Below, piece after piece: positions 16,649-28,821 of a DNA stretch of 64,000 nucleotides (positions are counted from its first letter, which is position 1; every line of letters starts with the position of its first letter). The position numbers and the translations under genes were made by a program. The notes under the pieces were generated by a model. The model saw only the letters and a list, made by a program, of their open reading frames with translations. It made no database searches and was not told the origin of the DNA. The stretch is from NCBI RefSeq assembly GCF_016862915.1, contig NZ_BONW01000002.1, forward strand, positions 434,001-498,000, given 5' to 3'. This stretch comes from Plantactinospora endophytica. Its GTDB lineage: Bacteria; Actinomycetota; Actinomycetes; Mycobacteriales; Micromonosporaceae.

Positions 16649-17838
16649 TGGACGGTACGGCCGGACTGCGCGGTCGCCCGGTCGCCGACGAGGCGCTGCT
16701 CGACGACGTCGCCGCGATGAGCGAGAACGACCCGGGCGGGATGCTCCGGCACACCGCAGCGGCCGGCGCACAGGTCCGGGAGACCGCCGCGCTGGCCGCC
16801 GAGGCCAACCTCGGGGTACTGGCCGACGAGGGCCGGCCCCGGGCGGTCGTGATCGCCGGAATCGGCACCGCCGCCCGTACCGGTGAGGTGCTGGCCACGG
16901 TCGCCGGCCCGCGCTGCCCCGTACCCGTGATCCAGCACCGCAGTGCCGGGGTGCCCGGCTGGGTCGGTGCGGCCGACGTGGTGATCGCGGTCAGCGCCTC
17001 CGGGCGCAGTCCCGAGGCGCTCGGCGCGGCCGAGGCCGCCGCCCGGCGCGGTGCCCGGCTGGTCGCGGTCGGCGCGCCGGACTCGCAGCTCCAGTCGGTG
17101 GCCGAGGGGGCCAGGGCGCCGTTCGTCCCGGTACCCCGCCGGGCGCCGGCCCGGGCCAGCCTCTGGGCGCTGACCGTGCCGGTACTGCTGGCCGCCCGCG
17201 CGCTCGGCCTGGTCAAGGTGAACGAGGCGGACCTGGCCGAGACGGCGGCCCGGCTGGACGCGGACGCCGACCGGTGCCGCCCGTCCGCCGAGTCCTTCGT
17301 CAACCCGGCCAAGTCGCTGGCGCTCGGGCTGGCCGGTTCGGTGCCGATCGTCTGGGGCTCGTCGCCGCTGGCCACGGTCGCGGCGCGGCGGTTCGGCGAC
17401 ACCCTCTCGGCGAACGCCCGCTACCCGGTGGTGGCCGGCGCGCTCGGCGAGGCGGGTCGGGGCCGGGTCGGCCTGCTCGACGGCGTCTTCGGCGGCCTCG
17501 GCGAATCCAGCCGGGACATCTTCGCCGACCCGGACGACGAGGTGGGCGGCACCCGGCTGCGGCTGGTGCTGCTCCGCGACGGCGGGCTGAACGCCGACGA
17601 CGACACCGACGAGCCGCTGGTGGTCGAGGAGCGCCGGGCCGACGCCGTGCAGACCCTCGCCGAGCGGCGCGGCGTCCGCTGCGACGTGGTGACCGCCGAG
17701 GGCGGCTCCACGCTCGAACGGCTCGCCTCGCTGACCTCGGTACCCGACTTCGCCTCGATCTACCTGGCGTTGGCGCACGGCCTCGACCCGATGGCCGTAC
17801 CCGCCATCACCGAGATGAAGGAGCTGTCGAACCCGTGA
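16645..17838 (+). CDS. SIS-domain phosphoglucose/phosphomannose isomerase-like protein
   Basis: The 397-residue protein has two sugar-isomerase (SIS) domains. The first has VVIAGIGTAARTGEVLA and VIAVSASGRSPEALGAAEAA; the C-terminal half has VGLLDGVFGGLGESSRDIF and ends in LAHGLDPMAVPAITEMKEL. This matches the bifunctional PGI/PMI-like family that interconverts glucose-6-P, fructose-6-P and mannose-6-P. It is translationally coupled to the Trm112-like gene and shares the operon with manB and manA, so a role in the mannose-phosphate pool is likely. A second ATG at 16648 is an equally good start. Confidence 0.85.
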   Translation: MMDGTAGLRGRPVADEALLDDVAAMSENDPGGMLRHTAAAGAQVRETAALAAEANLGVLADEGRPRAVVIAGIGTAARTGEVLATVAGPRCPVPVIQHRSAGVPGWVGAADVVIAVSASGRSPEALGAAEAAARRGARLVAVGAPDSQLQSVAEGARAPFVPVPRRAPARASLWALTVPVLLAARALGLVKVNEADLAETAARLDADADRCRPSAESFVNPAKSLALGLAGSVPIVWGSSPLATVAARRFGDTLSANARYPVVAGALGEAGRGRVGLLDGVFGGLGESSRDIFADPDDEVGGTRLRLVLLRDGGLNADDDTDEPLVVEERRADAVQTLAERRGVRCDVVTAEGGSTLERLASLTSVPDFASIYLALAHGLDPMAVPAITEMKELSNP

Positions 17839-17893
17839 CCGAGCAGACCACAAGGCCCGTGGCCGGCGCCGCCGGGTCGGCCGGGAGCCGGCC

Positions 17894-18862
17894 GTGAGCG
17901 CGAGCGGCGGTACGAAGGCGATCGTCGCCGCCCTGCTGGCCAACCTCGGCATCGCGGTCACGAAGTTCGTCGCGTTCGGGCTGAGCGGCTCGTCGTCGAT
18001 GCTGGCCGAGTCGATCCACTCGGTGGCCGACTCCGGCAACCAGGCGCTGCTGCTGCTCGGCGGGCGCCGGGCCACCCGCAAGGCCACCCCGGAACACCCC
18101 TTCGGGTACGGTCGCGAGCGCTACATCTACGCGTTCATCGTCTCGATCGTGCTGTTCAGCGTCGGTGGCCTGTTCGCCCTCTACGAGGCGTACCACAAGT
18201 GGCACGAGCAGCGGGACCACCCGGGCGGCATCGAGTCCTGGCAGTGGTTGCCGGTGGTGGTGCTGGTGATCGCGATCATCCTGGAGTCGTTCTCGTTCCG
18301 GACCGCGATCGTCGAGTCGAACGCGATCCGGGGCAAGGCGTCCTGGAAGGAGTTCGTCCGCCGGGCCAAGGCGCCGGAGCTGCCGGTGGTGCTGCTGGAG
18401 GACCTCGGCGCCCTGCTCGGCCTGGTCTTCGCCCTGGTCGGCGTCTCGATGACGCTGGTCACCGACAACGGCTACTGGGACGCGGCCGGTACGGCGGCGA
18501 TCGGCTTCCTGCTGGTCACCATCGCGGTCATCCTGGCCCTGGAGACCAAGAGCCTGCTGCTCGGCGAGGGCGCCACCCCGGAGCAGGTACGCCAGATCGA
18601 GCAGGCGATCACCAACGGTTCCGAGGTCGAGCGGATCATCCACATGAAGACCCTGCACCTGGGGCCGGAGGAGCTGCTGGTCGCGGCGAAGGTCGCGGTA
18701 CGGCCGTACGCCACGGCGGCCGAGCTGGCCGAGGGGATCAATTCGGTCGAGGCGCGGATCCGCAACTCCGTACCGATCGCCCGGGTGATCTACCTGGAGC
18801 CGGACATCTACCGCAACGCGGAGCAGCCCGCGGACGGCGTCCCGGAACTCAAGGAGGCGTGA
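17894..18862 (+). CDS. Cation diffusion facilitator transporter
   Basis: This 322-residue CDF-family protein exports divalent metal (Zn, Mn, Fe or Co) in exchange for protons. Five to six transmembrane segments are visible. The metal-site motif ESIHSVADSGNQ lies in TM2 and the second half-site LLEDLGALLGLV in TM5. A soluble C-terminal domain (about 215-310) of the usual ferredoxin-like fold follows. There is a CDF-type ATPEHPFGYGRERY loop. GTG start at 17894. Its 3' end contains the AGGAGG that serves manA four bases downstream, so the two are coupled. Confidence 0.9.
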   Translation: MSASGGTKAIVAALLANLGIAVTKFVAFGLSGSSSMLAESIHSVADSGNQALLLLGGRRATRKATPEHPFGYGRERYIYAFIVSIVLFSVGGLFALYEAYHKWHEQRDHPGGIESWQWLPVVVLVIAIILESFSFRTAIVESNAIRGKASWKEFVRRAKAPELPVVLLEDLGALLGLVFALVGVSMTLVTDNGYWDAAGTAAIGFLLVTIAVILALETKSLLLGEGATPEQVRQIEQAITNGSEVERIIHMKTLHLGPEELLVAAKVAVRPYATAAELAEGINSVEARIRNSVPIARVIYLEPDIYRNAEQPADGVPELKEA

Positions 18863-18866
18863 GCAG

Positions 18867-20042
18867 GTGGAGCCGCTGCACGGCCGGATCCGCGACTACG
18901 CGTGGGGGTCGCGGACCGTCCTCGCCGAGTTGCAGGGTCGCCCGGTGCCGAGCGAGGGCCCGGAGGCGGAGCTGTGGCTGGGCGCCCACCCCGGTGACCC
19001 GAGCACGCTGCACCGGGGCGGGGCGCCGCTGAGCCTGGTCGACGCGTTCGCCGAGGACCCGGTGCGCTGGCTCGGCGCCGACGTGGTCGACCGGTTCGGC
19101 CAGCGGCTGCCGTTCCTGCTCAAGGTGCTGGCCCCGGAGGCGCCGCTGTCGTTGCAGGCGCATCCGGACGCCGAGCAGGCCCGGGCCGGGTACGCCGCCG
19201 AGACGACCGACCCGGAGCTGACGCACCGCAACTACGTCGACCCGTACCACAAGCCGGAGATGCTGGTGGCGGTCTCGCCGTTCCATGCGCTCTGCGGGTT
19301 CCGCGATCCGAAGAACTCGGCGGACCTGCTCGACGCGTTCGGCGTACCGGCGCTGGATCCGGTGGTCGCGGCGCTGCGGGCCGGCACGGACGGGTTGCCG
19401 GACGCGGTGCGTACCCTGCTCACCTGGCCGTCGTCGGAGCGGGCCGAGTTGGTCGCGGCGGTGGCGGCGGCGGAGGTCGGCGCGCAGTTCGCGGCCCCGG
19501 CGGAACTCGCCCGCGACCTGGCCCGGCGCTATCCGGCGGATCCCGGGGTACTGGTCGCGCTGCTGCTCAACCACGTCAGCCTGGCGCCCGGCGAGGCGAT
19601 CTGGATGCCGGCCGGCAACCTGCACGCCTACCTGTACGGCGCCGGGGTGGAGATCCTGGCGGCCAGCGACAACGTGCTCCGGGGCGGGCTGACCCCGAAG
19701 CACGTGGACGTGCGGGAACTGCTCCGGGTGCTCCGCTTCGAGGTGCTCGGCGATCCGGTGGTCGCACCGGTGCCGGTGGCGCCCGGCGTGGTCACCTGGC
19801 CGGTGCCGGTCGACGACTTCGCCCTGCACGGCGTACGCCTCGACGACCGGGTCGGGTCGGCCCGGCTCGACCTGCGGGGGCCCAGGATCGCGCTCTGCCT
19901 GGCCGGCGAGGTCACCGTGGCGGACGGTGCGGGTTCGGCGCTGCTCGGTCCCGGTGCGGCGGCGATCGGCCGGGCCGACGGCGGTCCGTTGACCGTCAGC
20001 GGCGACGGCGAGCTGTACGTCGCCTCGGTCGGCCTGGCCTGA
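18867..20042 (+). CDS. manA: Mannose-6-phosphate isomerase, class I
   Basis: This 391-residue cupin-type zinc isomerase interconverts fructose-6-P and mannose-6-P. Features are the YAWGS start, the zinc ligands in [11 protein letters not shown] and the catalytic segment [19 protein letters not shown]. The signature [20 protein letters not shown] and [11 protein letters not shown] follow. The GTG start at 18867 uses an AGGAGG inside the preceding CDF gene. With manB it supplies mannose-1-P; the manC guanylyltransferase is not in the window. Confidence 0.93.
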   Translation: MEPLHGRIRDYAWGSRTVLAELQGRPVPSEGPEAELWLGAHPGDPSTLHRGGAPLSLVDAFAEDPVRWLGADVVDRFGQRLPFLLKVLAPEAPLSLQAHPDAEQARAGYAAETTDPELTHRNYVDPYHKPEMLVAVSPFHALCGFRDPKNSADLLDAFGVPALDPVVAALRAGTDGLPDAVRTLLTWPSSERAELVAAVAAAEVGAQFAAPAELARDLARRYPADPGVLVALLLNHVSLAPGEAIWMPAGNLHAYLYGAGVEILAASDNVLRGGLTPKHVDVRELLRVLRFEVLGDPVVAPVPVAPGVVTWPVPVDDFALHGVRLDDRVGSARLDLRGPRIALCLAGEVTVADGAGSALLGPGAAAIGRADGGPLTVSGDGELYVASVGLA

Positions 20043-20111
20043 TCCGTCCGGCCGTTCCGCCCACGGCTCCTCGAATCCGAATCCCCGCGAAACGGGAATT
20101 TGCGGATCAGC

Positions 20112-20155
20112 TTGACACCACTCTTGCTCAGTGTGACGCTGTGTGTACGCAGCGT
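20112..20155 (+). promoter_or_regulatory. Candidate ahcY promoter with downstream inverted repeat
   Basis: A consensus -35 TTGACA (20112-20117) is followed 17 bp later by GACGCT (20135-20140), a weak -10 preceded by TGT. An inverted repeat, ACGCTG (20136-20141) with CAGCGT (20150-20155), overlaps the presumed start point. The rest of the 371-bp gap (20043-20413) is a long G+C-rich leader in which I see no coding frame and no recognisable SAH or SAM riboswitch. Confidence 0.45.
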
Positions 20156-20413
20156 TATCGCGACGCAGGTCCGAGACACGCGCGGGGAACCAAACCGGGG
20201 GGATGCGCGGGGCGGCCGGAGACTGGGTGGAACGTCCGCCCGGGACCGACCGCCCCGCGCGCTGTCCGCCCCGGGCCCGGCACGTCCCGCCCGGTTCGGG
20301 TGGCCACCGCCTCGACCCGTACTGTCCGGATTGCGACCCGACCGGGGTCCGTCGCGGTACGGCCGGGGCGTAACGTGGAGGGTCGCGCCGCAGACCGTAC
20401 GACAGGAGCCTTC

Positions 20414-21913
<1,500 letters not shown>

Positions 21914-21987
21914 GCAACATCGCTACAGAGCTACTGAACAGCTACTGAGCTACTGAACAGCAACACCGCTACCGAGCATCGATAGAC

Positions 21988-22021
21988 GAGCCCGGACCGG
22001 CGATCCTGCCGGTCCGGGCTC
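21988..22021. terminator. Strong hairpin terminator between ahcY and the convergent small membrane gene
   Basis: A perfect 14-bp stem (21988-22001 with 22008-22021) with a 6-base loop lies 75 bp after the ahcY stop. It also lies just beyond the end of the minus-strand gene at 22048, so it can serve both directions. Confidence 0.8.
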
Positions 22022-22047
22022 GCGTCGTCGGTGCGGGGCGGAACTGT

Positions 22048-22194
22048 TCAGTCGCGGCTTCGGAGCCGGACCCAGGTCCAGATGCAGTAGCCGAGCCAGC
22101 AGATCGCGACCGCCGTGGCGAGGGGGCGCAGCCGCAGCGCGTTCAGCGCGATCACCACCGCCAGGACCAGCAGCCAGGGCAGGAACGCCTTCAT
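22048..22194 (-). CDS. 48-residue membrane peptide coupled to the RDD protein
   Basis: The short ORF starts MKAFLPWLLVLAVVIALNAL and ends WTWVRLRSRD, two hydrophobic segments with a basic tail, so a small two-helix membrane protein is predicted. Its ATG overlaps the stop of the RDD gene (ATGA at 22191-22194), which supports it being real and co-translated. No family is recognised. Confidence 0.65.
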   Translation of the reverse strand: MKAFLPWLLVLAVVIALNALRLRPLATAVAICWLGYCIWTWVRLRSRD

Positions 22195-23183
22195 CGGGTC
22201 GATCCGTTCGACGTGCCGGAACCGGCCACCGCCGGCTGCGCCGCGACCAGCGCCGGGGCCGCCGGCCGGACCGCCGCCGGCCCGGGCGCCTCCGCCGGCG
22301 CCGCGCCGAGTTCCGGCCAGAGCGCAGAGGTCACCGACCGGGTACGCGCCAGCCGGCGTCGGGCCCGGGCGTGCCGCTCGGCGAGTACGGCCGCCAGGTA
22401 GGCCCACTCGGGCAGGCCGGGCGGCGGCGGTGGTGACGTCACCGCCGCCACCTCCGCCCAGAGTGACCGGGTCAACTGCCGTCGGGCGTCCCGGGTCAGC
22501 GTCCCGGTCCGACTGAGCAGTTGGCGTACGGCCAGCGCCAGGCCGTCGTCGAGCCGGGTCAGGTCCAGGGTGGCCGCCCAGCCGGCCAGTGGCGGGACCA
22601 TAGTCGGCAGGTAGCCGGTGCCGGCGGGACTCCGGTCGTGGATGACCAGCGTGCCGGCGGCCAGGTCACCGAGGCGTCGACCCCGGGGATCGGTGAGCAT
22701 CACGGTCACGCCCACCGCCCAGGTCAGCAGGGGCAGCACCAGACCCGGCCACTCCACCGCGACGCCGACCAGGCTGCGGGTCAACGCCTGCCGGAAGCCG
22801 ACCCGGCCACCGTCGGCGCGTACCACCCGGAGGCCGACGGCGAGCTTGCCGACCGTACGGCCGGAGTTGAGGGTCTCGAACAGCACCGGGTAGCCGACCA
22901 GGACCAGTACCACGCCGACGGTCTGCAACCCGCGCAGCACCGCCCCGTCCAGGGCGCCCGGGCCGACGAGCGAGGTGAGCAGGATCCCCGCGCAGGTCAC
23001 CAGGATCACCGCCAGTGCGAACTGGGTCAGGATGTCGACGAGCAGGGCCAGCACCCGGGAACCGAGCCGGGCGGCCCGGATGTCCAGCTCGACCGCTTCT
23101 CCGCTGACCAGCCCGGCGTCCGCGCCGTACCCGACCATGGCCGGCCGGCGGCCCGGAGCCGACCTCGGTGGTTGCGCTGTCAC
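22191..23183 (-). CDS. RDD-family membrane protein
   Basis: The 330-residue protein begins with an RDD domain: VELDIRAARLGSRVLALLVD, then three to four membrane segments, VGYPVLFETLNSGRTVGKLAVGLRVVR and a DPRGRRLGDLAAGT motif. A cytosolic Arg/Ala/Pro-rich tail of about 150 residues follows. RDD proteins are small transport-like membrane proteins of uncertain function that cluster with SpoIIM-like, MoxR and DUF58 genes in actinobacteria, as here. Start GTG 23183 is placed 11 bases after a TAGTGT -10-like box on this strand; ATG 23138 is an alternative. Only 36 bp separate it from the divergent SpoIIM-like gene. Confidence 0.85.
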   Translation of the reverse strand: MTAQPPRSAPGRRPAMVGYGADAGLVSGEAVELDIRAARLGSRVLALLVDILTQFALAVILVTCAGILLTSLVGPGALDGAVLRGLQTVGVVLVLVGYPVLFETLNSGRTVGKLAVGLRVVRADGGRVGFRQALTRSLVGVAVEWPGLVLPLLTWAVGVTVMLTDPRGRRLGDLAAGTLVIHDRSPAGTGYLPTMVPPLAGWAATLDLTRLDDGLALAVRQLLSRTGTLTRDARRQLTRSLWAEVAAVTSPPPPPGLPEWAYLAAVLAERHARARRRLARTRSVTSALWPELGAAPAEAPGPAAVRPAAPALVAAQPAVAGSGTSNGSTR

Positions 23184-23219
23184 GTGGACAGTGAACACTA
23201 TGGTCGCGAACCCTGGGGA

Positions 23220-24185
23220 GTGGAGTTGGATCTCGACGCGTACACCGCGGAGCACGACCGGGAGTGGCGGCGACTGGCCGTGCTGACCCGGAAGTACCGG
23301 CTCGGCGCCGACGAGGCCGACGAGTTGATCGCCCTCTACCAGCGGGTGGCCACCCACCTGTCGGTGGTACGCAGCCGCTCACCCGATCCCGTGCTGGTCG
23401 CCCGGCTCTCCCAGTTGGTGCTGGCCGCGCGATCCCGGCTGGCGGGTCGGTCCGGCTTCTCCTGGGCGGCCGTCGGCCGGTTCTTCTCGACCGGCTTTCC
23501 GCTGGCCGTCTACCGGGCCTGGCCGTGGTGGACCGCCGTCGGAGCCGGGTTCGTGCTGGTCGCGGGCTTCCTGATGTACTGGACCGCCGAGCATCCGGAG
23601 ACCGCCGCCGCGTTGATCGGGGAGGACGCCGCCGCCGAGGCGTTCGAGGCCCGGTTCGTCGGCTACTACAGCGAGTACGCCGCGCCGAGCTTCGCCTTCC
23701 AGTTGTGGACCCACAACGCCTGGATCGCCGCCCGGTGCCTCGCCTCCGGCATCCTGGTCGTGCCGGTGGTCTACCTGCTCTGGCAGAACGCCCTGAACAT
23801 CGGGGTGACCGGCGGGGTGCTCGCCGCCTACGACCGTACCGACGTCTTCTTCAGCATGATCACGCCGCACGGCCTGCTGGAACTGACCGGGATCTTCGTG
23901 GCCGCCGGGGTCGGCCTGCGGATCGGCTGGGCCTGGATCGCGCCGCCGCGTGACCTGACCCGGGGCCAGGCGGTGGCCCGGGCCGGCCGGTCCGGCGTCC
24001 TTGTCGCGGTCGGTCTGGTCGGGCTCTTCGCGGTCGCCGGCCTCATCGAGGCGTTCGTCACCCCGGCGGCGGTGTCCACCGCGATCCGGGTCGGCGTCGG
24101 GGTACTGGCCTGGCTCGGCTTCCTCGGCTACGTGCTCTACTTCGGCCGCCGCGCGGCGACCACCCACCCGCCGCAGGGAAGCTGA
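23220..24185 (+). CDS. Stage II sporulation protein M-like membrane protein
   Basis: The 321-residue protein has a charged N-terminal helical region (about 1-80, HDREWRRLAVLTRKYRLGADEADEL) and five to six transmembrane segments. These include the family's FQLWTHNAWIAARCLASGILVVP and MITPHGLLELTGIFVAAGVGLRIG blocks. SpoIIM in Bacillus belongs to the engulfment complex; actinobacterial homologues occur next to MoxR/DUF58/RDD genes and their role is unknown. It is divergent from the RDD gene, with the GTG 16 bases downstream of a TATGGT -10-like element, so the mRNA leader should be very short. Confidence 0.88.
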   Translation: MELDLDAYTAEHDREWRRLAVLTRKYRLGADEADELIALYQRVATHLSVVRSRSPDPVLVARLSQLVLAARSRLAGRSGFSWAAVGRFFSTGFPLAVYRAWPWWTAVGAGFVLVAGFLMYWTAEHPETAAALIGEDAAAEAFEARFVGYYSEYAAPSFAFQLWTHNAWIAARCLASGILVVPVVYLLWQNALNIGVTGGVLAAYDRTDVFFSMITPHGLLELTGIFVAAGVGLRIGWAWIAPPRDLTRGQAVARAGRSGVLVAVGLVGLFAVAGLIEAFVTPAAVSTAIRVGVGVLAWLGFLGYVLYFGRRAATTHPPQGS

Positions 24186-24197
24186 CCGGGCCGGTCC

Positions 24198-24300
24198 AGA
24201 GCCGACCGGAATCGGTGCAGCGTCGACCGGAGTCGGTGGAGAGTTGACCGGGGTCGGTGGAGAGCTGACCGGGGTCGGTGGAGAGCTGACCGGGGTCGGG
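24198..24300. repeat. 21-bp tandem repeat x5 between convergent genes
   Basis: Units at 24198, 24219, 24240, 24261 and 24282 (last one 19 bp) follow the pattern AGAGCTGACCGGGGTCGGTG. Each contains a small dyad, GACC with GGTC. The array fills the gap between the SpoIIM-like stop and the DUF58 stop, so each copy could act as a weak hairpin in either transcript. The three right-hand copies are almost identical, indicating recent expansion. Confidence 0.92.
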
Positions 24301-25607
24301 TCAGAGTTGGCCGAGGGCCTTCAGCCGCAGGTAGGTGTCGGTGACCATCGGGGCCAGCCGGTCCGTCGGGGCGTCGACCACGGTCACCCCGTGTCGGGCC
24401 AGCGCCGTCCGGACCCGGTCCCGGTCGCCCAGCGCCCGCCAGGCCGCCGCGGCGGCGTAGGCGTCCTGGACGCGTCCCGGTGGCCGGGAGGTGAGGTCGG
24501 TCAGCACCGGGTCGTGCACGGCCGCCACGATCACCCGGTGCCGGGCCGCCAGCCGGGGCAGGATCGGCAGCAGCCCCTCGCCGAGCGCGCCCGGCTCCAG
24601 GGCGGTGAAGAGCACCACCAGGGAGCGCCGACGCTCCCGCCGCAGGATCTCCCCGGCGATCAGCTCGAAGTCGGTCTCCACCAGCGCCGGCTGGAGCGGT
24701 GCCAGCGCGTCGACCAGCCGGGGCAGCAGCGTGGACTGGCTGCTCCCGGTCATCGCCACCCGCACCGCGTTGTCCACGGCCAACAGGTCGACCCGGTCAC
24801 CGGCCCGGGCCGCCAGCGCCGCCAGCAGCAGGGCGGCGTCGATGGCGCCGTCCAGCCGGGGCTCGTCGCCGACCCGCACCGCCGAGGTACGGCCGGTGTC
24901 GAGTACGCAGACCACCCGCCGGTCGCGCTCCGGCCGCCAGGTCCGGACGAGTACGTCCGCCCGGCGCGCACTGGCCCGCCAGTCGACCGAGCGCACGTCG
25001 TCGCCGACGACGTACTCGCGGAGGGTGTCGAACTCGGTGCCCTGGCCACGTCCCCGGGTCACCTCGGTACCGTCGATCACCCTTAGCCGGGCCAACTTCT
25101 CCGGCAGGTGTCGGCGGGACTCGAAGCGGGGCAGCACCCGCAGGGTCCACGGTGGGGTCGGCGGCTGCTCGGCCCGCTGCCGGAACGCCAACCCCAGCGG
25201 CCCGTACGAGCGCAGCGTCAGTCGCAGTGCCGGCCGGTCGCCGCGCCGGGTCGGGGTCAGCCGGCTGGGCAGCTCCACCCGGGCACCGGGGTCCACCCAC
25301 AGCGTCGGGGCGCCGGGAAAGTCGGGTACCGCCCCGGCGGACGGCACCCAGGCGTCCCGGACCAGTGCCCGCAGCGGCCGGGACGAAGTGTTGTGCAGGT
25401 GTACCGCGACGGTGGCGGTGTCGCCGAGCCGGACCACCCGGTCACCGTCCCGGGTCGCCCGTACCGCGCCCGGCGGGACGGCCAGCCGCCAGTCGAGTAC
25501 GGTCAGCGCCAGCACCACCCCAGACATGACCAGTACGCCGAGCCACGGCGCGGGCCAGAGTGGCAGGGTCAGCGCGCCCGCACCGAGCAGGGCCGCCGCC
25601 CGTCCCG

Positions 25608-25611
<4 letters not shown>
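24301..25611 (-). CDS. DUF58 protein with von Willebrand A-like domain
   Basis: The 436-residue protein has two N-terminal transmembrane segments (about 5-45) and a beta-rich domain. The DUF58 signature follows: GTEFDTLREYVVGDDVRSVDWRAS, then VRTWRPERDRRVVCVLDTG, the start of a vWA-like metal-binding fold. DUF58 proteins act with MoxR AAA+ ATPases, probably as adaptors or substrates in assembly of secreted or membrane complexes. Its ATG overlaps the stop of the moxR-like gene (ATGA at 25608-25611). It is the last gene of a five-gene, fully overlapping operon. Confidence 0.9.
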
Positions 25612-26668
<1,057 letters not shown>

Positions 26669-26672
<4 letters not shown>

Positions 26673-28225
26673 CGGGCTTCTCCTTCGATGGGGCGGTCGT
26701 GCCGGGGCGGGTCGGCGGGGGAACTGCCGGCCGGGCCGGCCAGTACGTCGAGGGCCTGCGCCAGGTCGAGCAACTCCTGGTCGGTCTCCGGAGCCGGCCC
26801 GTACAGCAGGTCGTGCACCTGCGCCGGAGCCCGACCGGTACGGGTGGCGACGGCACCGGCCACCTCGTCCGGCTCGGCGTCTGGCGGCAGGCCACGCGAC
26901 TGCGTCAGCCGGTGCAGCGCGGCGGCCCGCAACGTCTCCGCCGCCGGCCCGTACGCCCGGGCGCGCTGGTAGAGCCGGCCCCGGCCGAGCACCGTCTCGG
27001 CGGACGGGACGGTCACCGGCAGCGGCTCGGCGACCGGTGGCCCGAGCCGGCGAGCCCGCCAGAGCACCACCAGCAGCAGAGCCAGGGCGAGCTGCGCCAG
27101 CAGGGCCCAGAACCAGGGCGGGAAGGCGTCCCAGAGCGGGTTGCGCTGCTCCTGCGGTTCCGCCTGCGGGTCGCCCTGCCCAGGCGCCGGCTGCCTCCCG
27201 TCGTACCCCGGGGTGCCGTCGCCCTCCTCGGACTCGCCGTCGCCGTCCGAGCCGGAGTCGTCGGGGGCAGACGTCCACGGGTCCAGTTCGCCGTCGCGAT
27301 GGTACGGCGGCGGTGGCTCCGGACCGGCCAGGTCGAGCCAGACGACCCGGTCGTGGATGCCGAGCAGTCCACCGGCCAGCGCGGCGTTGCCCCGCTCTGC
27401 TATCCGGTCGTTCCGGAACGGGTCGCTGGCGCCGATCACCACCACCTCGCTGCCGCGCCGCTCCGTCCGGACCAGCCCGCCCGAGTAGCAGTAGTCGGTG
27501 CCGTCACCCAACCCGGACGGGTTGGCGTACCGCTGTAGCAGCGCGGCGGCCCGCCCGGCCGCCGCCACCTCGGGCAGCGGGCAGGGCCGGCCGTCCGTGT
27601 CGGCCTCGACCGCGTTGGCGGCCCACCGCCGGCCGGTTGCCGCCAGCGGCAGTTCGGCGCCCTCCAGCACCCGCTGGGGCGGGTCGACCAGCACCACCCG
27701 GGCGCGGGCGGCCGGCTCGGCGAGGAACGGCAGGTACAGCGGATGCACCAGCCCCGGCGAGGGTACGAACAGGGTGAACCCCTCGCTGGACGCCTCGATC
27801 AGGGCCTGGCGGGTACTGGTCATCCGCTCGACGGTGACGCCCTCGGCGCGCAGCCGGTCGGCGAGCCGGCTGCCGCCCTCGTCGTCGGCGTTGACCGGAG
27901 AGAGGAAGCCGGGGGAGCCGGGATCGGGCTGGTCGATCGCCTGGGTGATCCCGGTGACGGCGAGCAGCAGGGTGACGATGCCGAGCGGAATGGCGATCCG
28001 GTGCCAGCGACGCCGTCGACGGCCCACGGCCGAGGATGCCGGCGACCGGTCCGACGTGGACGATCCGGCACCGGCCGGCCGACCGTCACCCGGCCCGGAC
28101 CCGTGTGGCCCGGACCCGGGTGAGGTGGACCCCTGCGAGGTGGGCCTGTGCGGAGTGGGGCTGTGCGGAGTGGGCTGGTGTGAGGTGGCGCCGTGCGGAG
28201 GTGGGGTGTCCGGGGCGACGGTCAT
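26669..28225 (-). CDS. DUF4350 membrane protein with His/Pro-rich N-terminus
   Basis: The 518-residue protein starts with a disordered, His/Thr/Pro/Ser-rich stretch of about 65 residues, then a basic patch (RRRRRWHR) and a transmembrane helix (about 75-95). The extracytoplasmic DUF4350 domain begins near DEGGSRLADRLRAEGVTVERM and contains LFVPSPGL and VVVIGASDPFRNDRI. An acidic Asp/Gly/Ser linker leads to a second transmembrane helix (about 390-412) and a cytosolic helical tail. In MoxR clusters the DUF4350 protein usually lies between the DUF4129 and MoxR genes, as here. ATGA overlap with the gene upstream. The N-terminal low-complexity region is coded by short DNA repeats at about 28125-28215. 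Confidence 0.85.
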
Positions 28226-28821
28226 TTCCGGGCCATCCCGTCGTCGTTGGCGGGTACCCCGTCGGTGAGGGTTCGGCCCAGCTCGGTCGCGAGGGCGCGC
28301 ATCCGCTCGTCGTGCTCGGGTCGGGCGGGCCGCTGGGCGTACCAGAGGTCGGAGAAGACCCGACCGGCCTCGGAGAGCGGCGGATCCACCTCGGGCCGGT
28401 TCCGGGCGGCCGCCGCCGCGAGTTCGGTGACGGTCAACCCGGGTCGGTGCTCCAGCACTCCACGGTCGACCAGTTCCCGGATCATTCCCCGGAACCGTTC
28501 GCGGGCCGCCTCGGCGTACCGGCCCTCGGCGGCCAGCCGGTCGGCGAGGGCGACCAGCCTCTCCGCCGGTACGTCCGGCAGCTCCGGATCGTCGACCGCC
28601 GCCGGCTCCGGCGTGGGTTCCGGGGTCGGTCGGGTCCGCCGCTGTCGCCGCCACCGGGACAGGCGCCAGCGGGGCAGCTGGCGGGGCACCCATGCGGGGT
28701 AGTGGTACCAGCCGAGGCCGACCAGCACGGCGGCCAGTATCAGCACCAGTGCGACCAGGGAGAGCGGCAGGCGGTCGCCGAGTGCCGCCACCGTCTCCGT
28801 CCACCAGCGGCTGAAGCTCAC
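28222..28821 (-). CDS. DUF4129-domain membrane protein
   Basis: A 199-residue protein with one N-terminal transmembrane helix (about 18-38) and a cytosolic or periplasmic C-terminal DUF4129 domain. The domain has the pattern ERFRGMIRELVDRGVLEHRPGLTVTELA, then FSDLWYAQRP, which resembles the C-terminal domain of transglutaminase-like membrane proteins. GTG start overlapping the upstream stop (GTGA at 28818-28821). Its place between the large membrane protein and DUF4350 suggests one complex with MoxR/DUF58; the function is unknown. Confidence 0.82.
   Translation of the reverse strand: MSFSRWWTETVAALGDRLPLSLVALVLILAAVLVGLGWYHYPAWVPRQLPRWRLSRWRRQRRTRPTPEPTPEPAAVDDPELPDVPAERLVALADRLAAEGRYAEAARERFRGMIRELVDRGVLEHRPGLTVTELAAAAARNRPEVDPPLSEAGRVFSDLWYAQRPARPEHDERMRALATELGRTLTDGVPANDDGMARK

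Noticed and set aside
20043-20413. SAH or SAM riboswitch in front of ahcY
   Set aside because: The long leader invited the idea, but I could not find the conserved cores of known SAH or SAM riboswitches; only a promoter and one small inverted repeat are supported.
24198-24300. CRISPR array
   Set aside because: Units are contiguous with no spacers and no cas genes are nearby; it is a simple tandem repeat.
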